Shown here: piece after piece, positions 1 through 7,244 of the stretch
Numbering within the stretch: position 1 is the stretch's first letter
Layout: each line of letters opens with the position of its first letter
Assembly (NCBI GenBank): GCA_045642465.1
Contig: JAZUIY010000006.1
Span: 1-27,732 of the forward strand
Direction: 5' to 3'
Length of the DNA stretch: 27,732 nt
DNA from: RUG420 sp045642465
GTDB lineage: Bacteria > Bacillota > Clostridia > Oscillospirales > Acutalibacteraceae
Program-made: the position numbers and the translations under genes
Notes under the pieces: generated by a model
Seen by the model: only the letters and a program-made list of their open reading frames with translations
Told to the model about the DNA's origin: nothing
Database searches by the model: none

Positions 1-300
1 GGTAAAAATGAATCACTTTTGCCAATGCTCATAGCGAATACAAGTTGTGAAAGTGATTCAAAAAGCATGAAAAAGGTAAAAATGAATCACTTTTGCCAAT
101 GCTCACAGCAAATGCAGGCTGTAAAAGTGATTCAAAGAGCACCAAATAAGGGGAAAGTGAATCACTTTTGCCATTTTCTTTGCAAAACCAAGCTGAAAAG
201 GTGATTCAAAAGTTCCCATTTAGAGCCAAAATGAATCACTTTCCTCAAAATGAATCACTTTCCTCAAAGTGGATCATTTTTTTCAAAATGGATCACTTTT
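1..300. repeat. Array of TGAATCAC inverted and direct repeats
   Basis: No gene is seen in the first 392 bases. TGAATCACTTTT starts at 9, 83, 158 and 232, a period of 74-75 bp. The inverse, AAAGTGATTCA, follows inside the first three periods (50-60, 123-134 and, with one change, 197-208). Each of these periods can therefore fold into a hairpin of about 11-12 bp. From 232 the pattern changes to direct copies 19 bp apart (232, 251, 270, 289), the last two reading TGGATCA. The short open frame at 19-204 only traverses the repeat and is not a credible gene. The array may continue to the left of the window. Function is unknown: a dispersed palindromic element or a cluster of protein-binding sites are both possible. 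Confidence 0.85.
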
Positions 301-302
301 TT

Positions 303-336
303 CAAAACAAAAAGCCTCCGAGTTAATCGGGGGCTT
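303..336 (-). terminator. Rho-independent terminator of deoD
   Basis: Read on the minus strand, AAGCCCCCGA, a five-base loop and TCGGAGGCTT form a 10-bp stem with one G-U pair, followed by TTTGTTTTG. It lies about 57 bases past the deoD stop and closes the deoC-deoD transcript. Confidence 0.85.
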
Positions 337-392
337 CTTCCTTGAGTAATTATTTGTTCAGGGGTGAATGAATAGAGGTTATGCTAATTCGG

Positions 393-1109
393 TTACTGCG
401 CCATGCGGACGGCGGTTTCCAGGGCAATCTTCATCATGTCGGTGAAGGTGGTCTGGCGCTCTTCAGCGGAGAGGCCGATGCCTTTGGCTGGAATGTCGGA
501 AATGGTGCAGATGGCCAGAGCGCGTTTGCCGGCATGAGCCGCATTCAGGTAGAGGGCGGCAGCTTCCATTTCTACTGCCAGCACGTCTTTCATGGTGAGC
601 CAGGTCTGTTCTCCATCGTCGTCTCTGTAGAAGACGTCGGAGGAGAAGAGGGCGCCTACTTTAAGAGGATTGCCCAGTTCCTCTGCCACATCTACTGCGG
701 TGCGCAGCAGGGTAAAGTCGGCAGATGGGGCATAGGTGCCTGGCAGGTTAAAGGAAGCGGCGTAGTTGGAGTTGGTGCAGGCGGTCTGGCCGGCAACAAT
801 ATCTCCAATTTCCAGGTTCTCTGCAAGACCACCGGCAGAGCCGATGCGGATGATATTGTCTACGTCGTAGAAGTTGAATAATTCATAGGAGTAAATGCCA
901 ATGGATGGCATACCCATGCCGGAAGCCATGACACTAACCGGGGTGCCTTTATAGGTGCCGGTGTAACCCTGAATGCCGCGAACGTTGTTGACCAGTTTGG
1001 CGTCATCCAAGAAGGTTTCTGCAATGAACTTGGCACGAAGTGGGTCCCCAGGCATGAGGACAGTTTTGGCGAAGTCGCCTTTTTCGGCAGAGTTATGAGG
1101 TGTGGCCAT
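393..1109 (-). CDS. deoD: DeoD-type purine nucleoside phosphorylase
   Basis: This cytosolic enzyme phosphorolyses purine (deoxy)ribonucleosides to a free base and (deoxy)ribose 1-phosphate. The 238-residue length fits the hexameric DeoD family. Recognisable segments are the phosphate-binding MPGDPLRAKFIAE near the N-terminus, RIGSAGGL in the middle, the VEMEAAALY nucleoside-site motif, and TISDIPAKG towards the end with the catalytic Asp. I place the start at 1109 because AAGGAG lies at proper spacing before it. The frame is open 15 codons further upstream, but that part overlaps the 16-bp repeat array and has no ribosome binding site. deoC lies upstream on the same strand, so both probably act in deoxynucleoside salvage, although the 519-bp gap between them is filled with repeats. 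No phosphopentomutase, which would link the two steps, is in the window. Confidence 0.95.
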   Translation of the reverse strand: MATPHNSAEKGDFAKTVLMPGDPLRAKFIAETFLDDAKLVNNVRGIQGYTGTYKGTPVSVMASGMGMPSIGIYSYELFNFYDVDNIIRIGSAGGLAENLEIGDIVAGQTACTNSNYAASFNLPGTYAPSADFTLLRTAVDVAEELGNPLKVGALFSSDVFYRDDDGEQTWLTMKDVLAVEMEAAALYLNAAHAGKRALAICTISDIPAKGIGLSAEERQTTFTDMMKIALETAVRMAQ

Positions 1110-1127
1110 GATGATTCTCCTTTTTAT

Positions 1128-1623
1128 GATGGTTTCGTGAGCAGGTGAGTTCACGAGTAGGTAAGTTCGTGAGCAGGTGAGTTCACGAGTAGGTGGCCTC
1201 GTGAGTAGATGAGTTCACGAGCAGGTGAGTTCACGAGTAGGTAAGTTCACAAGGTGGTGAGTTCGCCAGTTGGTGAGTTCACGAGTAGATGTGTTCACGA
1301 GTTGGTGGTTTCGTGAGTAGGTGAGTTCGCGAGTTGGTGAGTTCGCGAGTTGGTGAGTTCACGAGTAGATGAGTTCGCGAGTAGGTGGCCTCGTGAGTAG
1401 ATGAGTTCACGAGCAGGTGAGTTCACGAGTAGGTGCGTTTACGAGTTGGTGAGTTTACGAGTTGGTGGTTTCGTGAGCAGGTGAGTTCACGAGTAGATGA
1501 GTTCACGAGTAGGTGGTTTCTTGAGTAGGTGGCCTCGTGAGTAGATGAGTTCACGAGCAGGTGCGTTTACGAGTTGGTGAGTTCGCGAGTTGGTGAGTTC
1601 ACGAGTAGATGAGTTCGCGAGGG
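1128..1623. repeat. 31-unit 16-bp minisatellite between deoC and deoD
   Basis: The sequence from 1128 to 1623 divides without any insertion or deletion into 31 units of exactly 16 bp, consensus GGTGAGTTCACGAGTA. Common variants are GGTGGCCTCGTGAGTA, GATGAGTTCACGAGCA, GGTGAGTTCGCGAGTT and GGTGCGTTTACGAGTT. The three-unit block at 1192-1239 recurs at 1384-1431, and units 1336-1383 recur at 1576-1621, which shows segmental duplication. Units carrying CTCGTGA and units carrying TCACGAG are complementary, so neighbouring units can form hairpins. Because 16 is not a multiple of three and most units contain TGA or TAG, no frame stays open: the block is non-coding. It fills the space between the deoC stop and the deoD ribosome binding site. 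Confidence 0.97.
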
Positions 1624-1628
1624 GTGGG

Positions 1629-2288
1629 TTAAAGCAGGCTTTCTGCTTTGACAATTTTTACAATGCGGCTGGTGCCGAGACGGTCGGCGCCCAGGTTTAG
1701 GAAGGCTTCTGCGTCGGCAATGGAAGAGATGCCGCCGGCTGCCTTGATTTTGGTTCCGTTTTCCACGTTGTCGGCAAAGATTTTGACCCCTTCTAAGGTG
1801 GCACCGGCAGTGGAGAATCCGGTGGAAGTTTTAATGAAGTCTGCCTTGGAAGCAGAGACAATTTTGGTGATCTTCTGAATTTCGTCATCGGTGAGAAGAC
1901 AGGTTTCTACAATGACCTTTAAGAGCTTGCCGTTGCAGGCGTCTTTAATCTGGTTGATTTCATCCAGCAGTTCGTCGTACTTGCCTTCCTTAAGCCATCC
2001 GATGTTAATGACCATGTCAATTTCGTCGGCGCCATTCTTGACGGCGTCAGCGGTTTCGAAGACCTTTACGGCAGTGGTGTTATAGCCATTCGGGAAGCCG
2101 ATAACGGTGCAAACCGGAACCTTTCCATCCAGATAGTCGGCGCACTGACCAACAAAACTTGGCGGTACGCAGACAGAGGCGGTGCCATACTTGATGGCAT
2201 CGTCACAGATGACTTTCATTTCTTCCCAAGTGGCGGCCTGACCCAGGAGGGTGTGGTCCACTTTGCTGAGTATTTCTTTGATATCCAT
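1629..2288 (-). CDS. deoC: Deoxyribose-phosphate aldolase
   Basis: DERA is a class I aldolase that cleaves 2-deoxyribose 5-phosphate to glyceraldehyde 3-phosphate and acetaldehyde, the last step of deoxynucleoside catabolism. The 219-residue product starts MDIKEILSKVDHTLLG. It carries VCVPPSFV, VIGFPNGYNTTAVK, DEIDMVINIGWLKEG, KVIVETCLL and the Schiff-base motif ADFIKTSTGF, followed by KAAGGI and the glycine-rich phosphate site GADRLGTSR. I choose the ATG at 2288 because AGAGG lies six bases before it; the frame extends 13 codons further but without a ribosome binding site. The gene is first in a minus-strand unit with deoD and has a recognisable promoter at 2383-2412. Confidence 0.96.
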   Translation of the reverse strand: MDIKEILSKVDHTLLGQAATWEEMKVICDDAIKYGTASVCVPPSFVGQCADYLDGKVPVCTVIGFPNGYNTTAVKVFETADAVKNGADEIDMVINIGWLKEGKYDELLDEINQIKDACNGKLLKVIVETCLLTDDEIQKITKIVSASKADFIKTSTGFSTAGATLEGVKIFADNVENGTKIKAAGGISSIADAEAFLNLGADRLGTSRIVKIVKAESLL

Positions 2289-2317
2289 AGGAAACCTCTC
2301 TTTTTGCTTTGCGATGC

Positions 2318-2392
2318 AGTTTTTCAAAAGATATTTATAAAGCTTTTTTCAAACGACATTTTTTACGTTTTTTTCAAAAGACATTTTACGCT
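2318..2392. repeat. Three 25-bp direct repeats in the deoC leader
   Basis: Three consecutive 25-bp units (2318-2342, 2343-2367, 2368-2392) share the core TTTTTCAAAAGACATTTTACG with a few substitutions; the conserved C sits at 2325, 2350 and 2375. On the minus strand each unit carries a TAAAAT, TAAAAA or TATAAA element. The unit nearest hprK contains the proposed deoC -10 box. They may be operator repeats or duplicated promoter elements. Confidence 0.75.
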
Positions 2393-2412
2393 AATCGCCA
2401 ATAAAAATACAA
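2383..2412 (-). promoter_or_regulatory. deoC promoter
   Basis: On the minus strand TTGTAT (2407-2412) is followed after 18 bases by TAAAAT (2383-2388). Transcription would start about 85-90 bases before deoC and cross two further 25-bp repeat units. Confidence 0.6.
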
Positions 2413-2416
2413 CTTA

Positions 2417-2449
2417 TTGCTATAAAAAAATGCCTTATTATGGTAAAAT
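2417..2449 (+). promoter_or_regulatory. Possible hprK operon promoter
   Basis: This very AT-rich stretch lies 40-70 bases before hprK. TTGCTA at 2417 can be paired with TATGGT at 2439 (16-base spacer) or, less well, TAAAAT at 2444. Neither match is strong, but the operon needs a promoter between here and the divergent deoC. Confidence 0.35.
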
Positions 2450-2486
2450 AATTTCTGTATAAATTCTAGTTACGGGAGGGCTTTTT

Positions 2487-3470
2487 ATGGCCGGACAGTA
2501 TTCTGTTGCTCTTAGCAAAATCATTGAAGCGGAAGACTATACCCCAATCTATCTTCCAAAGAATCCGGAAGAAATTATGATTACTACGCCAGAAGTGAAT
2601 CGCCCGGGTTTGATTCTTGCCAGATTTGACCGGAACTTTACACCGGAACGAATTGAACTGGTGGGTAATTCTGAATATATGTTCCTCAGAGACATTCCTG
2701 ATGAATTGAAACACGAAGATATTGAACGGTTCCTGGCTGCAAAGCCGGCTGCTGTTGTGTTCTCCTTTATGGTAGAAGAGGACATTATTGAGATCTTCAA
2801 GCATTACGCTGAAATCTACGAAGTTCCACTGTTGCAGGCAACGACTCATACATCTACTGCATCTGCAGCTTTGGTTGAATACTTAAACGTAGAATTGGCC
2901 GAACGTGTGACCCGTCACGGGGTACTGGTAGAAGTATCCGGTGAAGGCATCCTCATTACCGGGGACTCCGGCGTAGGTAAATCTGAAAACGTAGTAGAAC
3001 TCATTAAGCGTGGCCACCGTCTGGTAGCCGATGACGCCGTTGAAATCCGTAAGGTTTCTTCTAAGCGCCTGCTGGGTTCCGCTCCGGATAACATCCGTCA
3101 CTTCATTGAACTCCGCGGTGTCGGCATTGTAGATGCCCGCCGTCTGTTCGGTATGGGTGCTGTAAAGTCTACCTCCAAAATTGATTTGGTAGTAGAACTG
3201 GAAACCTGGGATGAAAACAAGGTTTACGAACGCATGGGTATTGCGGAAGAAACCACCGATATCTTAGGGGTTGAAGTTCCTAAGATCACCGTTCCGGTAT
3301 CTCCGGGACGTAACTTGGCCGTCATTGTAGAAGTGGCTGCCGTCAATAACCGTCTGAAGAAAATGGGCCATAACTCTGCCAGAGAACTGCTCCAGAGTCT
3401 TGGTATGGAAGACGACGAAATGATGCCAAAGAAGCCGGTTATTATGGACCCTTGGCACGAACAGTATTAA
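2487..3470 (+). CDS. hprK: HPr kinase/phosphorylase
   Basis: HprK phosphorylates HPr on its regulatory serine (Ser46 in Bacillus) and reverses the reaction with phosphate, so it sets carbon catabolite repression through CcpA and PTS activity. The 327-residue length is typical. The N-terminal regulatory domain (about 1-130) is followed by the kinase domain with RHGVLVEV, the Walker A loop GDSGVGKS (159-166), HRLVADDAVEI, and the HprK signature ELRGVGIVDARRLFG (208-222). GGGAGG lies a few bases before the ATG. It is the first gene of a tightly spaced operon with a glucokinase, which suits a sugar-status regulator. It is divergent from deoC. Confidence 0.97.
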   Translation: MAGQYSVALSKIIEAEDYTPIYLPKNPEEIMITTPEVNRPGLILARFDRNFTPERIELVGNSEYMFLRDIPDELKHEDIERFLAAKPAAVVFSFMVEEDIIEIFKHYAEIYEVPLLQATTHTSTASAALVEYLNVELAERVTRHGVLVEVSGEGILITGDSGVGKSENVVELIKRGHRLVADDAVEIRKVSSKRLLGSAPDNIRHFIELRGVGIVDARRLFGMGAVKSTSKIDLVVELETWDENKVYERMGIAEETTDILGVEVPKITVPVSPGRNLAVIVEVAAVNNRLKKMGHNSARELLQSLGMEDDEMMPKKPVIMDPWHEQY

Positions 3471-3502
3471 TCTAAGGAACGAATATTTTTTGAGGAAACC
3501 AA

Positions 3503-4459
3503 ATGTATCTAGTTGGAATTGACCTCGGCGGCACCAATGTGGCTGTCGGCGTGGTAAATGAAGATAACAAAATTGTGGGCACTGCCAGCTTGGCAACCAA
3601 TAGCCCGAGACCGGCAGAGGAGGTGGCCGACACCATGGCAGAAGCCGTAAGGCTGGCCGTGGAGGACGCAGGCATTTCCTTAGACCAGGTCTCCGGTATT
3701 GGCGTTGGCATACCGGGCAGTGTCAGTGAAGAGGGCATCATTCTGTTTGCGCCAAATATGGGCTTCCAGAATGTGCCGATGAAGGCGCTGCTGGAAGCAC
3801 GCCTTGGTAAGCCAACCTGCCTTGGGAATGATGCCAACTGTGCCGCACTGGGCGAACAGAAAGCCGGCTGCGGAAACGGCGTTCCCAACTTCATTGCCGT
3901 TACCTTGGGTACCGGCGTTGGGGGCGGCATCATCTTAAATGGCCAACTGCTCACCGGCATCAACGGTGCCGCAGGGGAAATTGGCCATATGGTAGTAGAA
4001 CCGGACGGCATTCCATGTCAGTGCGGCAGAAAGGGCTGCTTTGAAAAGTATGCCTCTGCCACCGGTCTCATTGCCCAGACCAAGGAAGCGTTAAAGAAAG
4101 ATACGTCGAAAACCAGCCTCATGTGGCAGGTTTTGAAGGATGGAGACCCAGAGAACGCCAACGGCATCACCTCCTTCAAAGCAGCCAGACAAGGGGACCC
4201 GCTGGCCCTGGAAGTAGTGGACAACTACATTGCTTACCTGGCAACCGGGGTTACCAATCTCATTAACATTTTCCAGCCGAATATGGTTTGCATTGGCGGC
4301 GGCATCAGCAAGGAAGGGGACTTCCTGCTGGACCCACTGAGAGAAAAAGTAGCCGCAGAACGCTACACCCGCGGAGGCGGGATGCAGACCGAAATTGTGG
4401 CTGCAACTTTAGGTAATGACGCCGGCATCATCGGCGCCGCATTACTGGCAACACTCTAA
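3503..4459 (+). CDS. ROK-family glucokinase
   Basis: Predicted ATP-dependent hexokinase of the ROK family, most likely glucokinase making glucose 6-phosphate in the cytosol. The 318 residues show the N-terminal ATP phosphate loop GIDLGGTNVAVG, the catalytic Asp110 in GND, the GTGVGGG loop (137-143), E-I-G-H at 159-162, and the ROK zinc site with Cys172, Cys174 and Cys179 (PCQCGRKGCFE). No N-terminal helix-turn-helix is present, so it is a kinase rather than a ROK repressor. GAGGAAA precedes the start. It lies 32 bases after hprK and 11 before murB. Glucose specificity is inferred from the family and context; other hexoses remain possible. Confidence 0.92.
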   Translation: MYLVGIDLGGTNVAVGVVNEDNKIVGTASLATNSPRPAEEVADTMAEAVRLAVEDAGISLDQVSGIGVGIPGSVSEEGIILFAPNMGFQNVPMKALLEARLGKPTCLGNDANCAALGEQKAGCGNGVPNFIAVTLGTGVGGGIILNGQLLTGINGAAGEIGHMVVEPDGIPCQCGRKGCFEKYASATGLIAQTKEALKKDTSKTSLMWQVLKDGDPENANGITSFKAARQGDPLALEVVDNYIAYLATGVTNLINIFQPNMVCIGGGISKEGDFLLDPLREKVAAERYTRGGGMQTEIVAATLGNDAGIIGAALLATL

Positions 4460-4470
4460 AGGAGAAACCT

Positions 4471-5373
4471 ATGTACGAAACCATTCTCGGCGTAGCAGAG
4501 CAGTACGGTATGAGAACCGAAGCTCCTGCTGACATGAGTAAATATACCAGCTTCAAAGTGGGCGGCCCGGCAGACCTGTTGGTTGCTCCAAACAGTACGG
4601 ACGCCCTTTCCGACCTTCTCAAGGCCTGCAAGAAGGATGGCGTAAAGCCAATCGTTCTTGGCAGGGGCACCAATGTTTTGGTGCCGGATGAAGGTCTCCA
4701 CAGCGTCATCATCCTCATGGGAGAAGACTTCTCCAAGGTGGAGTACTGTGGCAACAACATGTTCCGTGCCCAGGCCGGCGCCTCTTTGACCAAACTGTGC
4801 CGGTTCGCTTTGGAATACGGCTACACCGGACTGGAATTTGCCTATGGCATTCCAGGATCCATTGGCGGCGCCATCTTCATGAATGCCGGCGCGTTTGGCG
4901 GCGAAATGAAAGATGTTGTCATGGTGGTCAACCACATGAACCTAGACGGGGAGAAGGGCTCCTTCCAAGGGAAAGACCAGTTGGGCTTTGACTACCGTCA
5001 CTCCAACTACATGGGCTCTGACCTCATTGTGACTTCCGTGCTCTTCTATTTGGAAAAGGGCAACCCGGATGCCATCAAGATGAAGATGGACAACATCTTG
5101 GAACGCCGCAAATCCAAGCAGCCGCTGGAATATCCTTCTGCCGGCAGCACCTTTAAGCGGCCGGAAGGCTACTTTGCCGGTGCCCTCATTGAAGAGTGCA
5201 ACTTGAAGGGCTGCCAAATTGGCGGCGCCCAAGTCAGTGAAAAACATGCAGGCTTTGTCATCAACAAGGGTGACGCCACCTGCAAAGATATTCTGGACTT
5301 AATTGCCCACATTCAAAAAACCGTATTAGACGAAAAAGGCGTACAGCTCCAGCCGGAGGTACGCGTTCTGTAA
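4471..5373 (+). CDS. murB: UDP-N-acetylenolpyruvoylglucosamine reductase
   Basis: MurB is the FAD and NADPH-dependent enzyme that reduces the enolpyruvyl group to give UDP-N-acetylmuramate, the second committed step of peptidoglycan precursor synthesis. At 300 residues it is the shorter type II form. Visible motifs are TSFKVGGPAD (26-35), the FAD-binding LGRGTNVL (63-70), the segment around IPGSIGGAIFMNAGAFGGE (127-145), Y175-R176 in DYRHS, the catalytic Ser226 in SAGSTF, and Glu296 in QPEVR. The ribosome binding site AAAGGAG overlaps the stop of the preceding gene, so translation is probably coupled. Confidence 0.97.
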   Translation: MYETILGVAEQYGMRTEAPADMSKYTSFKVGGPADLLVAPNSTDALSDLLKACKKDGVKPIVLGRGTNVLVPDEGLHSVIILMGEDFSKVEYCGNNMFRAQAGASLTKLCRFALEYGYTGLEFAYGIPGSIGGAIFMNAGAFGGEMKDVVMVVNHMNLDGEKGSFQGKDQLGFDYRHSNYMGSDLIVTSVLFYLEKGNPDAIKMKMDNILERRKSKQPLEYPSAGSTFKRPEGYFAGALIEECNLKGCQIGGAQVSEKHAGFVINKGDATCKDILDLIAHIQKTVLDEKGVQLQPEVRVL

Positions 5374-5382
5374 GGAGTTCCC

Positions 5383-6234
5383 ATGGAATTTGTCATTGTC
5401 ACCGGCCGCTCCGGTGCAGGAAAATCCAAGACCGTGGAAGTCTTGGAAGATATTGGCTTTGTCTGCATAGACAACATGCCGCCGGCCTTGCTGCCCTCCT
5501 TTGGTCAGCTCTTTTTAAAGTCCGAACAGGACTTTAGGGCAGCGGTTTGCATTGACGTCCGTGCCGGCAAAGAATTTACTTCTTTGACCGCCGCCCGGGA
5601 GGAACTCACCGCCATGGGCGTGGATCACAAGGTGCTCTTTTTAGACTGTGACGAAGAAACTTTGCTGCTCCGCTTCAAGGAAACCCGCCGCCGCCATCCG
5701 CTGATGAAGGCCGGGCAGACCATCAACGAAGCCCTTCAGCGGGAAAACGACCTGCTGCAGCCACTGCGTGACAACGCAGATTATATTATTGACACCACCC
5801 AAATGAAACCGGCCCAGCTGAAGCAGCGGGTGGCCGCTATCTTTGATGGAAATGTGCAGGAAACCCTGCAGGTGACCTGCATGTCCTTCGGGTTCAAATA
5901 CGGCATTCCGGCAGATGCTGACTTGGTTTACGACGTCCGCTGTCTGCCAAACCCATTCTATATTCCGGAACTGAAGTCCCACACCGGACTGGACAAAGAC
6001 GTTTTTGACTACGTCATGTCCTATGACAGTTCCCAGCAATTCCTAAAGAAAATGGAAGACCTCATAGATTTCTCTCTGCCAATGTATGCGGCAGAAGGGA
6101 AGAGCAGTTTGACCATCTGCTTTGGCTGTACCGGCGGCAAACACCGCTCCGTTACCTTTGCCGAAGCTATGACCAGCCACTTAAAAGAAAAGGGCGTCCA
6201 TGTGAACGCCATTCATAGAGATATCATCAAATAA
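5383..6234 (+). CDS. rapZ: RapZ/YvcJ nucleotide-binding adapter
   Basis: RapZ family proteins are P-loop ATPase/GTPases. In enterobacteria RapZ guides RNase E to a glucosamine-6-phosphate-regulating small RNA; in Bacillus the orthologue YvcJ has a less clear role. The 283 residues show Walker A GRSGAGKS (8-15), CIDNMPPALLP, the Walker B-like KVLFLDCDEE, and the conserved C-terminal GCTGGKHRSV (248-257). AAGGAG overlaps the murB stop and the gap is nine bases. Place in the operon next to whiA is conserved in Bacillota, but here whiA follows directly without the usual yvcK between them. Confidence 0.96.
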   Translation: MEFVIVTGRSGAGKSKTVEVLEDIGFVCIDNMPPALLPSFGQLFLKSEQDFRAAVCIDVRAGKEFTSLTAAREELTAMGVDHKVLFLDCDEETLLLRFKETRRRHPLMKAGQTINEALQRENDLLQPLRDNADYIIDTTQMKPAQLKQRVAAIFDGNVQETLQVTCMSFGFKYGIPADADLVYDVRCLPNPFYIPELKSHTGLDKDVFDYVMSYDSSQQFLKKMEDLIDFSLPMYAAEGKSSLTICFGCTGGKHRSVTFAEAMTSHLKEKGVHVNAIHRDIIK

Positions 6235-6256
6235 CAGAAAGTAAGAGGAGTTCGCC

Positions 6257-7201
6257 GTGTCTTTTTCCACCCAGGTAAAAGAAGAATTATTGCATAGACA
6301 AGACGTCTTTGGCGCTAAGCCAAAGGCCTGTTGTCATCATGCAGAATTATACGGACTCATGCTTTGTAACCGGGACTTTTCCAAGTCGGAAATGAGCATC
6401 AAAACCGAAAACTCCGACATTGCGGAAAAGTATGCCAGAGGCATAGAGGAAATCACCGGCAACATGCCTGCCATTTCCTGCTCCTCTGCAGGAAAGTACC
6501 GGGTTCAGGTCACTTCCTTAGAAGACCGGAAAATTGTTCTAGCTGCCTTTGGGCATAGCGGTAATGAAGTGACGCAAAGACTGAATCGCGCAAACCTAGA
6601 ATATGACTGCTGTAACGCTGCCGTATTAAGAGGCGCTTTCCTTTCCTGCGGCACCATTACAGACCCGGAAAAGGACTACCACTTGGAATTCATCCTGTCC
6701 CACAAAGTCCTCTGTAATGACTTCATGAAGCTGTTCTCCGAACTGGATCTGCAGCCGAAATACGTGCTCCGGAACGGGGCCCACGTCATTTACTTCAAGG
6801 ACTCCGAAAGCGTGGAAGACCTGCTGACCTTAATGGGGGCCACCGAATCCACCCTGGAACTGATGGGCACCAAAATGTACAAGGACATGCGCAACCAGGT
6901 GAATCGCCGCATGAACTTTGAAAACGCCAATTCCTCCCGTTCCTTTGACGCTGCTTACAAGCAGATGGAAGCCATCCGCTACATTGAAGAGCAGAAGGGG
7001 CTTCAATACTTGCCAAACGACCTGCGGGAACTGGCCATTCTCCGGAAGGAAAATCCGGACTACACCTTAAACGACTTGGCGGACAACCTGAAGACACCAA
7101 TTTCCAAATCCGGGGTCAACCACCGCTTGAAGCGCATTTTGGAAACGGCGGAGGATCTTCGGCTGGCAGAAAAGAAAGCCGCAGCTAAAGAGAAAAAGTA
7201 A
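6257..7201 (+). CDS. whiA: WhiA DNA-binding protein
   Basis: WhiA combines an N-terminal fold like LAGLIDADG homing endonucleases (without nuclease activity) with a C-terminal helix-turn-helix. It acts in sporulation septation in Streptomyces and in cell division and chromosome segregation in Bacillus. The 314-residue product begins SFSTQVKEELLH and contains CCNAAVLRGAFLSCGTITDPEKDYHLEF. The C-terminal segment around LPNDLRELAILRKENPDYTL and PISKSGVNHRLKRI is the HTH. It starts with GTG at 6257 after AGAGGAG, spaced six bases. It follows rapZ by 22 bases. Confidence 0.95.
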   Translation: MSFSTQVKEELLHRQDVFGAKPKACCHHAELYGLMLCNRDFSKSEMSIKTENSDIAEKYARGIEEITGNMPAISCSSAGKYRVQVTSLEDRKIVLAAFGHSGNEVTQRLNRANLEYDCCNAAVLRGAFLSCGTITDPEKDYHLEFILSHKVLCNDFMKLFSELDLQPKYVLRNGAHVIYFKDSESVEDLLTLMGATESTLELMGTKMYKDMRNQVNRRMNFENANSSRSFDAAYKQMEAIRYIEEQKGLQYLPNDLRELAILRKENPDYTLNDLADNLKTPISKSGVNHRLKRILETAEDLRLAEKKAAAKEKK

Positions 7202-7244
7202 GCGCAAAAAGTAAACGCGAAACCAGATAAAGGAGGTGCCGCTC

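Noticed and set aside
1128..1623. CRISPR array
   Set aside because: The repeats are contiguous 16-bp units with no unique spacers, and no cas genes are present.
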